Shown: in pieces, positions 1-8,770 of the stretch
Position numbering within the stretch: the stretch's first letter is position 1
Layout of the letters: each line of letters begins with the position of its first letter
Assembly: GCA_964574875.1 (NCBI GenBank)
Contig: CAZNOX010000001.1
Location: 152,982 to 216,981, forward strand
DNA from: DSCS01 sp035391585
Lineage (GTDB): Bacteria > Macinerneyibacteriota > Macinerneyibacteria > Macinerneyibacteriales > DSCS01
DNA length: 64,000 bases
Reading direction: 5' to 3'
Notes under the pieces: generated by a model
What the model saw: the letters and a program-made list of their open reading frames with translations, nothing else
Told to the model about the DNA's origin: nothing
The model's database searches: none
Position numbers and translations under genes: made by a program

Positions 1-2
1 AT

Positions 3-704
3 GGGGGATGTCCCCTTCACGCGACGATGGATGACGGACAGGAGAGGAGCACCACGGTCTATCTTCATCATAAAGAGGGCCATCGTGTCCCTGTGGCCGT
101 AACGGTCATCCCTCTTTATGATAAGAAAGGCGCTGTGGAAGGAGCCGCCGAGTTTTTTACCGACAAATCCCAGCGCCAGCATCTTGAAGAAGAGATCAGT
201 TTTCTCAAAAGCCAGGTCCTCTACGACACACTCACCACCCTCCCCAACAGGCGCTTCCTGGATACAGCCATTAATAATCTCCTGAATGAGACCCGCCATT
301 ACCAGATGACCTTCGGCCTGGTCTTCTTCGATATCGATGATTTCAAGCATATCAATGACACCTACAGCCACCTCTTCGGCGACAAGGTCCTGAAGATCCT
401 GTCAACCACATTGAACAAGAATATCCGCTCATCGGACATTGCAGGACGATGGGGCGGAGAAGAGTTCATCATTCTGCTCAAATATGTCAATTCTGATTCT
501 CTCATGGAAAAAGCGGAAAAGCTGAGGATGCTCGTCTCCCGTTCCCGCTACAGGACGAGTGAAGGGGAGAATGTCAAGGTGACCATTTCCGGGGGAGCCA
601 CACTGGCCCGCCGGGATGACTCTGCTGTGACTCTCCTCAAACGGGCGGACACCCTGTTGTACCAGAGCAAAAACACAGGGAAAAACAAAATCACGGCGGG
701 GTGA
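3..704 (+). CDS. PAS-GGDEF diguanylate cyclase, 5'-truncated by the window edge
   Basis: The reading frame is open to the left edge, so the start lies outside the window. The first 45 or so visible residues look like the end of a PAS domain (VYLHHKEGHRVPV, then VIPLYDKKG). A short coiled linker (about 46-65, counted from the ATG at 27) leads into a complete GGDEF domain. The catalytic motif is GGEEF at about residues 143-147, preceded by RSSD at the usual distance, matching the RxxD inhibitory site that binds c-di-GMP. Metal and substrate residues in FDIDDFKHIND are also present. By family knowledge it should make c-di-GMP from two GTP under control of the PAS or other upstream sensor. The downstream gene starts inside its stop codon (GTGA), so the two are translationally coupled. 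Confidence 0.9.
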   Translation, partial: GGCPLHATMDDGQERSTTVYLHHKEGHRVPVAVTVIPLYDKKGAVEGAAEFFTDKSQRQHLEEEISFLKSQVLYDTLTTLPNRRFLDTAINNLLNETRHYQMTFGLVFFDIDDFKHINDTYSHLFGDKVLKILSTTLNKNIRSSDIAGRWGGEEFIILLKYVNSDSLMEKAEKLRMLVSRSRYRTSEGENVKVTISGGATLARRDDSAVTLLKRADTLLYQSKNTGKNKITAG

Positions 705-1381
705 TCCGTATGCCCTGGGGATCGTTGATCAATGGGATCGCTGTGATCGCCGGCAGCCTCTTCGGTCTTTTCATAGGGAAAAAATACCCGGAAAACATCC
801 GTCTTGTGGTCATGGACGGGGTGGGCCTGGCCAGCCTTTTTCTCGGCCTTTCCATGGCTCTGAAATCCCAGAATGCCCTCATCGTCATCTTCAGCCTTCT
901 CATCGGCGGGATCCTTGGAGAGCTTTTTTCTCTTCATGACCGCGTTGAACATCTCACCCGCCGTATGGGCCGTCATACAAGGGATGCGGGACTCTTCTCT
1001 GAAGGCCTCCTTACGGCCTTTCTCATCTTCTGCATGGGCTCCATGACCATCGTCGGTGCCATTGAAGAGGGGATCAGCGGTGACCGGAGTCTCCTTCTGA
1101 CAAAATCCATCCTGGATGCCTTTACATCCGTGGCCCTGGCGTCCACTTTCGGAGCAGGCGTCCTCTTCTCCGCCATCCCCCTTTTCCTCTTTCAGGGGGG
1201 GATCACCCTGACAGCTGCTCTCTCCCGAAGCTTCTTCTCAGAGGCTCTTGTCTCCAATCTCACGGGAACAGGAGGTCTGATGATCATCGCACTGGGACTC
1301 AACATCCTCAATATCAAGAAAATCAAAGTCCTGAACTATATCCCGGCCCTTCTGGTCGCCGCCGCCGCCACTCTTCTCTAA
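701..1381 (+). CDS. DUF554 family integral membrane protein
   Basis: A 226-residue, very hydrophobic protein with about six membrane segments. It matches the DUF554 (YqgA-like) pattern: an N-terminal LINGIAVIAGSLFGLFIG segment, a GGILGE turn near residue 65, FCMGSMTIVGAIEEG near 105-120, then a long stretch containing SILDAFTSVALASTFGAGV. The start is a GTG at 701 that overlaps the upstream TGA; an ATG at 710 is the alternative. The family is widespread and its function is not established; a transport or channel role is only suspected. Its coupling to a GGDEF cyclase is notable but does not define a function. Confidence 0.85.
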   Translation: MIRMPWGSLINGIAVIAGSLFGLFIGKKYPENIRLVVMDGVGLASLFLGLSMALKSQNALIVIFSLLIGGILGELFSLHDRVEHLTRRMGRHTRDAGLFSEGLLTAFLIFCMGSMTIVGAIEEGISGDRSLLLTKSILDAFTSVALASTFGAGVLFSAIPLFLFQGGITLTAALSRSFFSEALVSNLTGTGGLMIIALGLNILNIKKIKVLNYIPALLVAAAATLL

Positions 1382-1387
1382 GCCTCC

Positions 1388-1416
1388 TTGCAAGATAAGG
1401 CTCCGGGACGTATAAT
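1388..1416 (+). promoter_or_regulatory. Sigma70-type promoter for the 1438 gene
   Basis: TTGCAA (1388-1393) and a perfect TATAAT (1411-1416) are separated by 17 bases. The -10 is followed about 20 bases later by a strong AAAGGAGG ribosome site and the ATG at 1438. Confidence 0.7.
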
Positions 1417-1437
1417 AAGGGAAACAAAGGAGGTTTT

Positions 1438-1803
1438 ATGAGCAGGACACTCTCTTTCACAAGTCATGCCAGGGTTTATTTTTCCGAATTACGGGAACGG
1501 CTGAACCAGACTGAACGCCCCCTGGAGGCTCTTAAAGAGTTTTCCGTGGCAGCGACGTCATTTCTCACAAAGGCATGCGAGGAGAAAGGAGTGACACTTC
1601 CCGGAGAGGCGGTGACCCTCACCCCGGGAGAAGACGACCTTTTCATGATCCACAGTGATCTCCTGAGTCAGGAGACTTTTCAAAAGCTGTGGACCGATTC
1701 AGATCTTCCCCATATCATCTCCCAGATGGCTGAACAGGCCACAAACCGCTGGATCCATCTTTCGAAGCATCAGGAAAAGACCAATAAAAAGATCCGGGGT
1801 TGA
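1438..1803 (+). CDS. Hypothetical protein, 121 aa
   Basis: Not recognised. A small soluble protein without signal peptide or membrane segment, mixed alpha/beta in character, ending in a basic tail (KHQEKTNKKIRG). The start is secure: AAAGGAGG lies six bases upstream of the ATG and a consensus promoter precedes it. It has its own promoter 57 bases after the DUF554 gene and ends 17 bases before the convergent exonuclease gene. Confidence 0.75.
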   Translation: MSRTLSFTSHARVYFSELRERLNQTERPLEALKEFSVAATSFLTKACEEKGVTLPGEAVTLTPGEDDLFMIHSDLLSQETFQKLWTDSDLPHIISQMAEQATNRWIHLSKHQEKTNKKIRG

Positions 1804-1820
1804 CACCATCCGCAGGAGCC

Positions 1821-2399
1821 CTATCCTTCGGCTAAAAACCGATGAGCTCCGGCATGCTTCGATTTGAGCATCCCCAGAAAAATGTCCCTTGCCAGAGTCG
1901 CATCATAGAGGCCGTTATGAGCCTGGCTCTGATCATAATCCAACCCGTAGTAGAGAGCAGCCTCTCTCAGTGTGGGGAATTTATAACCGCCATGGGAGCG
2001 TCGGGGTAATTTCAGGACAGACGTATTCTCCTTCATGGTACAGAACTGCTTCTCCGGAATAAAGGGAAGAAATGCTGTATCAAAATCGATATTATGGGCC
2101 ACCCAGTGGCTGCACCCGAAAGAAAAGGCAAAGAGGTCGTCATCCCCGGTAAAATAACGGGCATATTCAGCCATCTGGTTTACCCGGTTTTCCTCGATGA
2201 TATCCGGAGAAAGGCCATGGACTTCAAAGGCTTTCATGTTGAACGATTCCAGGGCATGGTAATACCTGTGGAAGATATGGATGGGAATGGCTTCTCCCTG
2301 GTCATTGACCCTGCATTTGATCAACGCCGCTTCAAGGACACTGCTTCCGGCAAACCCGTTTGTCTCAAAATCGAAAAAGATGACCAGACGCGAATTCAT
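1821..2399 (-). CDS. DnaQ-like DEDDh 3'-5' exonuclease
   Basis: A 192-residue stand-alone exonuclease-fold protein. Exo I is FDFET near the N-terminus, Exo II is VAHNIDFDTAF in the middle, and Exo III is HNGLYDATLA near residue 165; these supply the Asp-Glu-Asp-Asp metal ligands and the catalytic His of the DEDDh class. The domain order and length fit a single-domain 3'-5' exonuclease such as those used in repair or RNA trimming; it is not fused to a polymerase. I chose the ATG at 2399; an in-frame TTG at 2417 is possible. There is no Shine-Dalgarno before either, and a -10 box lies eight bases upstream of the ATG, so the mRNA may be leaderless. It is divergent to the M24 peptidase gene. Confidence 0.85.
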   Translation of the reverse strand: MNSRLVIFFDFETNGFAGSSVLEAALIKCRVNDQGEAIPIHIFHRYYHALESFNMKAFEVHGLSPDIIEENRVNQMAEYARYFTGDDDLFAFSFGCSHWVAHNIDFDTAFLPFIPEKQFCTMKENTSVLKLPRRSHGGYKFPTLREAALYYGLDYDQSQAHNGLYDATLARDIFLGMLKSKHAGAHRFLAEG

Positions 2400-2407
2400 A
2401 GACAACA

Positions 2408-2436
2408 ATTCTATCAAAAAAGAGGAGCACAGGCAA
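2408..2436 (-). promoter_or_regulatory. Promoter of exonuclease gene; leaderless candidate
   Basis: On the minus strand TTGCCT (2436-2431), 17 bases, TAGAAT (2413-2408), then only eight bases to the ATG at 2399. A transcription start at the usual distance would fall at or next to the A of the ATG. Confidence 0.5.
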
Positions 2437-2449
2437 CAGAGAAAGGCTC

Positions 2450-2478
2450 TTGCAGGCCGGGGTGAAAACCTCTATTGT
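2450..2478 (+). promoter_or_regulatory. Probable promoter of the M24 peptidase gene
   Basis: TTGCAG (2450-2455), 17-base spacer, TATTGT (2473-2478). The match is moderate. The expected start near 2485 leaves a short leader containing the AGGAGG ribosome site at 2489-2494. Confidence 0.4.
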
Positions 2479-2500
2479 AGAACAAACAGGAGGAACTGAT

Positions 2501-3565
2501 ATGGACAGTCAACGTCTTCAGCGTGTCATGGAATCCATGAACCGGTCTCAGAGCAGCCAGATGCTTCTCACCTCTCCATCGAACATCTTTTATCTCACAG
2601 GGATCTCTTTCGATCCGGGGGAGCGTTTTGCAGGACTCCTCCTGGCCCGGGGCGAAGCCCCTCTGTTCTTCTGCAACCGCCTCTTCCCCCAGGGAGAAGA
2701 CTCCCCGTACGAGACCATCTGGCATGAGGACGGAGAAGACCCGTTCAGAGGAGTCGTGAACCGTCTGTCCCGCTCTGCTCCCCTGGCTGTGGACAAAGAC
2801 TGTCCCGCCCGGTTTCTCTTCCCTCTCCTGGAGTCTTCTGTCTCTCTTGCTAACGCCTCTCCTCTCATCGACAGGGTGAGGATGATCAAAGACGTCAAAG
2901 AGATCACTCTGATGAAGGAGGCGTCCCGCCTGAACGACAAAGCCCTGGGATTTCTTGCTGAGTGTTTCCATCCTGAAACGACGGAAAAGGAGCTTGTGAG
3001 AAAGCTGGATGAATTCTACTCCGGACACGACTCGTCCTTCTCTTTTGCCCCGCTCATCGCTTTCGGCAGCCACGCTGCTGTCCCCCATCATGAGAGCGGC
3101 CACGGGACTCCTGTTCCCGGCAGCAGCGTCCTTTTTGATATCGGAGGACGGACAAAGGGCTACTGCTCCGATATGACGCGGACCTTCTCCTTCGGGCAAC
3201 CCGGCCCCAAGCTTAAAGAGATCTATGCGATTGTCCTGGAAGCGAATCTGGCTGCAGAATCTGTGATCAGGCCCGGGACCCCCTTCTCGGAGATCGACAG
3301 GGCGGCCAGAGATGTCATCACTCAAAAGGGATACGGAGAGTACTTCACCCACAGGACAGGCCATCATATCGGGATCGATGTCCATGAGTTCCCGGATGTG
3401 AGCCTGGCCAATCCCATGGCTGCAGAAGCCGGCATGATCTTCTCTGTGGAACCGGGGATCTATCTTCCCGGAGAGTGCGGCGTTCGTATTGAAGACCTTG
3501 TGCTGGTCACAGAAAACGGGGTTGAGATCCTGAACCGATATCCCAAAGAACTGATCCGCCTTTAA
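2501..3565 (+). CDS. Xaa-Pro-type M24 aminopeptidase
   Basis: A 354-residue protein with a creatinase-like N-terminal domain (to about 130) and a C-terminal pita-bread M24 domain. All five dinuclear-metal ligands can be read: Asp in LFDIGG, Asp in CSDMTRT, His in HRTGHHIG, Glu in SVEPGIY and Glu in VRIED. By family it removes N-terminal residues preceding proline, or acts as a prolidase, in the cytoplasm (no signal peptide). The start at 2501 is set by AGGAGG six bases upstream; an upstream in-frame TTG would add 17 residues with no ribosome site. It converges on the ribonucleotide reductase gene. Confidence 0.92.
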   Translation: MDSQRLQRVMESMNRSQSSQMLLTSPSNIFYLTGISFDPGERFAGLLLARGEAPLFFCNRLFPQGEDSPYETIWHEDGEDPFRGVVNRLSRSAPLAVDKDCPARFLFPLLESSVSLANASPLIDRVRMIKDVKEITLMKEASRLNDKALGFLAECFHPETTEKELVRKLDEFYSGHDSSFSFAPLIAFGSHAAVPHHESGHGTPVPGSSVLFDIGGRTKGYCSDMTRTFSFGQPGPKLKEIYAIVLEANLAAESVIRPGTPFSEIDRAARDVITQKGYGEYFTHRTGHHIGIDVHEFPDVSLANPMAAEAGMIFSVEPGIYLPGECGVRIEDLVLVTENGVEILNRYPKELIRL

Positions 3566-3597
3566 GACGAGGCATCGGAATCTTCACGGAGGAGCAA

Positions 3598-3624
3598 CAA
3601 GGCCGCAGCTGAACTGCGGCCTTG
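3598..3624. terminator. GC-rich hairpin between convergent genes, no U tract
   Basis: A perfect 11-bp inverted repeat (CAAGGCCGCAG / CTGCGGCCTTG) around a five-base loop sits between the M24 and ribonucleotide reductase stop codons. Neither strand has a T run after it, so it would be an atypical intrinsic terminator or an RNA-stabilising hairpin. Confidence 0.5.
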
Positions 3625-3631
3625 CTGATGA

Positions 3632-6019
3632 TTACCGGATGGGACAGATCCCGGCTTCGCAGGTCTCGTCCCCAAGGTCGATCTCCGTCTCGTTCAACTC
3701 ATACTTTGCAATGAGTGAAGGCACCAGGGGTTTCATGGCTTCACTGAGTTTCTCAAACTCCTCTTTGGAGATCTTCTCATATGGAGCCTGCTGATAAAAA
3801 TGGTCATCCAGGGAAATAAAAGAGATGGCGACGATATCATCCCAATTCTCCCAGACCCACTCTTCCACAGCCTCCCACTCCTCTTCTCTCACATGGACGG
3901 TGATCGACGCATTATGGTCCACGTAGTTCTGCATGAACATCTTGTAAAGCTCTAGCTGTTCCAGGGCGGTCACATCGTATTTGGTCCGGCCTTCGGGAGA
4001 TTTCACGGGAAAAGCGAGGACATAGTTATTGGGATTGTTGATATCATCTTCCATGGGATATCCCAGTTCACGGCAGACCTTGGCCAGGACATCGGTCTTG
4101 CTGATACGGACCCTCCTCAGGTAGTAGGGGGAATGAGAGTAATGAAGCCCGCTGCTCACTGTGGGGAGCTGAGAAAGCGTCCCTTCGGGCTTTACCGTGG
4201 TCACAAGAAGGGGGATGCGTCCGCTGCATTCGGCTGCTGCCTTTTCAGCGGCTTTATTCGCCGCTTTTCGGGATTCTTTCAGCAGTTTCGCCTGTTCCTC
4301 TTTTGACATTCCGGTGGCATTGACCATATCCTGCCATCCCGTGATGCTCACTCCCAGAAGACGGTCTCTCTGCTGGTTGTTGTCCCATTCGGGAAGTTCC
4401 AGGTAGACAGCACTCATCCGGTACCCTGCACGGACACTGAGTTCCAGGGCTCTGAGCCACTTCTCACGGTTGAACGAAGACCGTGTCTGGCCGTCTTTCC
4501 CTTTTTTCTCCTCCACAAAAGCCATGACATTGTTTGTGGTCAGGTTGCAGAGTCCCTTGTCAGCCAGCAGGATCTCTGCACAGGGATTCACTCCCTGAAA
4601 ATCGGAACGGCGCTTCCTGGCCGCCTGAGCGTTGACAAAACCCGGCTCTCCCGAATACCGGATCTGTTCCATATGCCAGTGCAGCTTGTCACGCTGAGGT
4701 TTCTCCTCATAGAAGATGGAATTGTTGCTCATCTGGCGGTGAAGGATATCCTCATTGGCCATCCATTGCCCGGCATCATTCTGATAATAGAGGTCGTTTT
4801 TCGCGGTGATGCATTTCTGGTCATTGGCGTCGATGAGCCCGAGTTCGGCTGTCCTGCGCACTCCACCGACCACCACACAGGCTCCCATGATATTCATGAT
4901 ATCCATACAATCGATGGGTTCCAGCCTGGTGACATTGGTGAGAGCCCTGGCTCCCGCTTTTTTGATCACCCCGTCGATCTTCCTGAACATGTCCTGAAGG
5001 GCCTTGTATCCGCTGGCGGTCCCCCCGAAAGTCTTCAGGCGCTCCCCCCTGGGGCGCACGGAATTGTAATCGATGAGGACGGTCTTGCATCGTCTGTATT
5101 TATGGGCATACATGAGTTCGAGCAAAAACTCAAGGGCAGAGACCCATCCTTCTTTGGAGTCGCCCACTTTGATCCGGGCGATCTCGCCGCTCTCCACGAA
5201 GGTGAGTGACGTGGTCTCATGCCGTTTCTCCTCCGTCTCGGGTAGAAACTGCTCGTGGATGATCTCCAGGTTGGTCCGCACCCGGGGAAGTTTTTCCGCA
5301 TCACTTTTCAAGACACGGAAACCCACTCCGGAGCCCACCATGAGAAGATAGAAGGCCTCTGAAAAGGCGCTCATACTGTCGATGACCGTGAAGGCGCAGT
5401 TGTAGTTGGCCGTGGGGAATTTTTTAGCCACATCCGTCCCTCCCACCCAGAAAGTCCGTCCCGAAAGGAACTGTCTCAGATGAAAGATATTATCGAAAAG
5501 CTCCCTGGCCTCTTTCTGGCTGACCCCTTTGACAAGGCTGCAGTTATACTCCACAGCGCGTGAAACCGTCTCCCACCACTCTTCACGGCGTCCCACCTGA
5601 TCCAGAAACCGGCTGTAGGTCCGGTAGTAGACAAAATGACCCAGCGGCCCCATGGGAGAGGGTGTATGTTTATATCGGCTCAGGAACTCCTCGTCAAGAA
5701 GCCCGTAGACCTTTTCCTTTTTCGGAACCAGGTTCCGTTTCAGGGCCCGTGCGCCACGATAGAGGATATACTCTTTGGCCACATCCTTCCTGTCGCTGTC
5801 CATGAGAAAATTCTCGACAATATCCTGGATCTGCTCAACGGTGATGACAGATTCATAGTTTTTTTCGATAAACTCTGTGACTTTTTTGACCACGCGTTCA
5901 GCCAATTCCCGGCAAGCTCCGTTCAGGGATTTGGCTGAAGCCAGATAGATGGCATTTTCGATCTTTTCAGGCTGAAAAGCCGCCTCTTCCCCGCTTCTCT
6001 TCACAACACGGATGTTCAT
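3632..6019 (-). CDS. nrdJ: Adenosylcobalamin-dependent ribonucleoside-triphosphate reductase (class II)
   Basis: A 795-residue monomeric-type class II ribonucleotide reductase with an N-terminal ATP-cone (about 1-95) for allosteric control. Catalytic residues can be placed by comparison with the Lactobacillus leichmannii enzyme: redox cysteines C208 (NCAFTVID) and C491 (GLCNLTTNN), thiyl-radical C480 in NPCAEI, with the same 11-residue spacing between the last two, and a C-terminal shuttle pair C787/C792 (CEAGIC). It makes dNTPs using B12, independent of oxygen. The start at 6019 is fixed by AAGGAGG about eight bases upstream; an in-frame ATG at 6067 lies upstream of the predicted promoter. 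It appears to be monocistronic and NrdR-controlled (see 6034-6081). No cobalamin riboswitch is visible. Confidence 0.95.
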   Translation of the reverse strand: MNIRVVKRSGEEAAFQPEKIENAIYLASAKSLNGACRELAERVVKKVTEFIEKNYESVITVEQIQDIVENFLMDSDRKDVAKEYILYRGARALKRNLVPKKEKVYGLLDEEFLSRYKHTPSPMGPLGHFVYYRTYSRFLDQVGRREEWWETVSRAVEYNCSLVKGVSQKEARELFDNIFHLRQFLSGRTFWVGGTDVAKKFPTANYNCAFTVIDSMSAFSEAFYLLMVGSGVGFRVLKSDAEKLPRVRTNLEIIHEQFLPETEEKRHETTSLTFVESGEIARIKVGDSKEGWVSALEFLLELMYAHKYRRCKTVLIDYNSVRPRGERLKTFGGTASGYKALQDMFRKIDGVIKKAGARALTNVTRLEPIDCMDIMNIMGACVVVGGVRRTAELGLIDANDQKCITAKNDLYYQNDAGQWMANEDILHRQMSNNSIFYEEKPQRDKLHWHMEQIRYSGEPGFVNAQAARKRRSDFQGVNPCAEILLADKGLCNLTTNNVMAFVEEKKGKDGQTRSSFNREKWLRALELSVRAGYRMSAVYLELPEWDNNQQRDRLLGVSITGWQDMVNATGMSKEEQAKLLKESRKAANKAAEKAAAECSGRIPLLVTTVKPEGTLSQLPTVSSGLHYSHSPYYLRRVRISKTDVLAKVCRELGYPMEDDINNPNNYVLAFPVKSPEGRTKYDVTALEQLELYKMFMQNYVDHNASITVHVREEEWEAVEEWVWENWDDIVAISFISLDDHFYQQAPYEKISKEEFEKLSEAMKPLVPSLIAKYELNETEIDLGDETCEAGICPIR

Positions 6020-6033
6020 GGCATCCCCCTCCT

Positions 6034-6081
6034 TCGATATATATTGTATGATAACGAGTTCCTTCATACAATATATGGATA
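6034..6081 (-). promoter_or_regulatory. Tandem NrdR-like boxes overlapping the nrdJ promoter
   Basis: Two 16-bp AT-rich imperfect palindromes, on the minus strand TATCCATATATTGTAT (6081-6066) and ATACAATATATATCGA (6049-6034), are separated by 16 bp, so their centres are 32 bp (three helical turns) apart. This resembles the known NrdR-box arrangement. The outer arms also form a perfect 13-bp inverted repeat. The promoter TTGTAT (6071-6066), 17 bp, TACAAT (6048-6043) lies across both boxes, which would suit repression by NrdR-dNTP/ATP. Confidence 0.7.
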
Positions 6082-6145
6082 TTCAGCCTCACTTTCAAGG
6101 AAAAAGTTGCTTTTTTTCAAAAAGAGGATTGAAGGCGGATGACCT

Positions 6146-8770
6146 TTACGGGATATTGTCCTGAATGAGGGTGAAGAGGTTTTTTAAATCGACAGGTTTC
6201 TGGAGAAATCCCACAGCCCCCCGCTCGAGTGTGCGGCTGATGCGCTCGTCTTTTCTGAATCCCGAAGCCAGAATGACTTTCACGTCAGGATTCATCTTTT
6301 TCATCTTGAGAAACGCTTCTTCTCCCGAAAGCCTGGGCATGAGCATATCCATGATCACAAGTTTGATCTGCGCCCGTTCTTTCTGATAGAGCCTCACCGC
6401 CTCTTCTCCGTCGGAAGCCGTAAAGACCAGGAACCCGTGGAGCTCGATGATCTCTTTGAGAGTTTCCCGGATGATGGTCTCATCATCCACAAGGAGGATC
6501 CCCTCACCATGTCCGGCGACTCTCTCCGCCTCTTCCGGCGGCAGGGCTGTCCTGACATCGGGATGGTCCAGAAGGAGCGGGAGATAGAGGATAAAACGGG
6601 ATCCCTTCCCTTTTTGAGATTCCACGGAAAGGAACCCGTTATGTCTCTTCACAATACTGTCAGCCATGGCCAGCCCCAGGCCCGTTCCCTGATAACGCTG
6701 TTTTGTGGTGAAAAAGGGTTCGAAGATGTGCTCCGCTGTCTCCGGATCCATCCCTACGCCTGTATCTTCCACAGAGATCAGCGCCATGGGTTCCCCCTCT
6801 CTCCGTCCCTGCCTGGCGGCTTCTTCGCCATGCAGATGCACGGGTTCAGCTGTGAGTGTCAGGACTCCTCCCGGGGTCTCATTCTTCTCACGCATGATCG
6901 TCATGGCGTGTGAGGCATTGATACAGAGATTCAACAGGACCTGTTCAAGCTGCGTCTTGTCCCCTTCGATGATCACAGGGCCGGGATAAAGATCGGTATG
7001 GAAGGTGATGCTTTTATCCAGAGTGTTTTCACAGATCCTCACCACATTATGGAGAACGTCACTGAAATCCAGCTTCTCCTTGACAGGCTCCTTCTGCTGG
7101 GAGAGGGTCAGGAGCTCCTGGACGATGGACGAGGCCCGTTCAATGGCATTTTCGATGGTCTGGATATACTTGCGGATCTCCTTCTCATCCATGGGGATAT
7201 CGTTTTCCCTTTTGAGTTTCATGATGGAAAGGGTTCCGGCGATCCCCCCGAGGACATTATTGAAATCATGGGCCAGGCCTCCGGCCAGCTCCCCCAGGAT
7301 CTCGATCTTCTGAATATTCTGGATCTGTTTGTCTTTTTCCTTCAACTCCGTGATATCCGTCACAAAACCTTCGATGAACAGGGGACTGGGGCCTTTATAG
7401 ATGGGACGCCCTTTTTCCCAGAGCCATCTGATGCTGCCGTCTTTATGATAGATGCGGTAGACCAGTTCAAATGTGTTGTCCCTGGTCATGGAATCCCGGA
7501 TCTGTTTATAGACCATAAGGCGGTCCTCTTCATGGATCAGATCGCCATACGCCTTGACCTTGTTCAGAAGCAGTTCATCAGCGTCATACCCTGTCAGCTC
7601 CCGGACGCCGTCGCTTAAAAAGACCATAGTCCAGTTTTCATCGTTGACACAGCGATAGGCCATGCCGGGAAGATTGGACAGGAGTGTGGACAGCATCCGT
7701 TCATTTTCGATGAGTGCAGCTTCCCTGCTGAGGACAGCATCCACCATGGTGGCAAAACTGTCTCTCAATTCATCGATCTCGGTATAAGAATCAGCCACTC
7801 TCACCTGACGGTACTCCCCTTTTGCTGCATTTTTCGCTGCTGCGCTCAGTTTCATGATGGGCCGGACTGTCCTTTGAACGAAAAGGCTGCCCAGGAGAAA
7901 AGCCAGGAGGGTATAGACCACAAGCCCGATGAGAAAAGAGGGGAAAGCCCGATAGAGGTCGGCGAAGGCCTCTTTGGTGTCCTGGATAAAAAAGATCGTC
8001 CATCCTCCCGGGGCCAGGTAGGACGCCGAGATGATCTTATCCCCTTCAGATGTGGAGACCACCCGTGTCCTCTGTTCCACAATAAGTTCAGGATGAGAGA
8101 TCCCCAGTTCGGTGATGTTGGCCCGTTCCTGGACCACCCGGGTATCGGGATGAGCGATGAGCGTCCCCTTCCGGTCCATGATAAAAGCCATCCCCGTCTT
8201 TCCGATGGCCATCTTTGTGACGATCTGGTTCAGATAGGCTAAGTCGATGTAAGCGATGAGAGTCCTTTTGCCCATGGGCAGGATCACAGCCACAGAGGGA
8301 TTTCCTGTCTTCCCGGAGATGAATGTATCCGACCATCTCAGCTGCCGGCTAGCTTCATCCTGTATGGTGACATAGGAGTGGCCCGACATGTCGTTTCCCA
8401 GCAGGTCCCTGTCAGGAGGATAGACCATCTCGATCTTGTTCCTCTCATCGACAACGACGATCTGCTGGAGGATCGGGTCCTTGTCCAGGGTCATCTGCAT
8501 ATACTGTTCTGAGATTCGATCTCTCCGCCCGAAGGATGAGTCTTTCTCCCAGAGGTCACGGAGGATCTCCACAGGAGTCAGCATCTCATCCAGATAGCGC
8601 TGGATCTCTCCCCGGGCCAGATTGACGATGAGGATGTTTTTCTCGTAGACATCCCGGCGGATCTTGATCACGATCCCTGAATAGGTGACGATGACAATAA
8701 AAAGGATGGAGATGAGGCCCGCTATCATGAAGTAACGGACCAGGACGTTTTTAAGGCTGTTTTCCTTCAC
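6146..8770 (-). CDS. Cache-HAMP-PAS hybrid histidine kinase with C-terminal receiver
   Basis: An 874-residue inner-membrane sensor. TM1 is at about 12-35, a periplasmic dCache-type domain runs to about 275, TM2 is near 278-300, then HAMP, PAS (about 360-490), a HisKA segment with the phospho-acceptor His in LAHDFNNVLGG, an HATPase with DTGVGM and GTGLGLA boxes, and a receiver from about 753 with Asp808 (VIMDMLMP) and Lys858 (LQKP). It has no DNA-binding or enzymatic output domain, so phosphate must pass to another protein or the receiver must act allosterically. The start overlaps the last 20 bases of the binding-protein gene, which argues for coupled expression and a shared signal. Confidence 0.92.
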   Translation of the reverse strand: MKENSLKNVLVRYFMIAGLISILFIVIVTYSGIVIKIRRDVYEKNILIVNLARGEIQRYLDEMLTPVEILRDLWEKDSSFGRRDRISEQYMQMTLDKDPILQQIVVVDERNKIEMVYPPDRDLLGNDMSGHSYVTIQDEASRQLRWSDTFISGKTGNPSVAVILPMGKRTLIAYIDLAYLNQIVTKMAIGKTGMAFIMDRKGTLIAHPDTRVVQERANITELGISHPELIVEQRTRVVSTSEGDKIISASYLAPGGWTIFFIQDTKEAFADLYRAFPSFLIGLVVYTLLAFLLGSLFVQRTVRPIMKLSAAAKNAAKGEYRQVRVADSYTEIDELRDSFATMVDAVLSREAALIENERMLSTLLSNLPGMAYRCVNDENWTMVFLSDGVRELTGYDADELLLNKVKAYGDLIHEEDRLMVYKQIRDSMTRDNTFELVYRIYHKDGSIRWLWEKGRPIYKGPSPLFIEGFVTDITELKEKDKQIQNIQKIEILGELAGGLAHDFNNVLGGIAGTLSIMKLKRENDIPMDEKEIRKYIQTIENAIERASSIVQELLTLSQQKEPVKEKLDFSDVLHNVVRICENTLDKSITFHTDLYPGPVIIEGDKTQLEQVLLNLCINASHAMTIMREKNETPGGVLTLTAEPVHLHGEEAARQGRREGEPMALISVEDTGVGMDPETAEHIFEPFFTTKQRYQGTGLGLAMADSIVKRHNGFLSVESQKGKGSRFILYLPLLLDHPDVRTALPPEEAERVAGHGEGILLVDDETIIRETLKEIIELHGFLVFTASDGEEAVRLYQKERAQIKLVIMDMLMPRLSGEEAFLKMKKMNPDVKVILASGFRKDERISRTLERGAVGFLQKPVDLKNLFTLIQDNIP

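Noticed and set aside
2414..3385. Long open frame (323 codons) antisense to the M24 peptidase gene
   Set aside because: It is a shadow of a gene with all catalytic motifs; the product has no recognisable pattern and no ribosome site.
4673..5209. Open frame of 178 codons opposite the ribonucleotide reductase
   Set aside because: Antisense shadow within a fully conserved coding region.
6020..6145. Cobalamin riboswitch expected before a B12-dependent enzyme
   Set aside because: The leader is only about 20 bases and no B12-box-like sequence is visible; the palindromes fit NrdR better.
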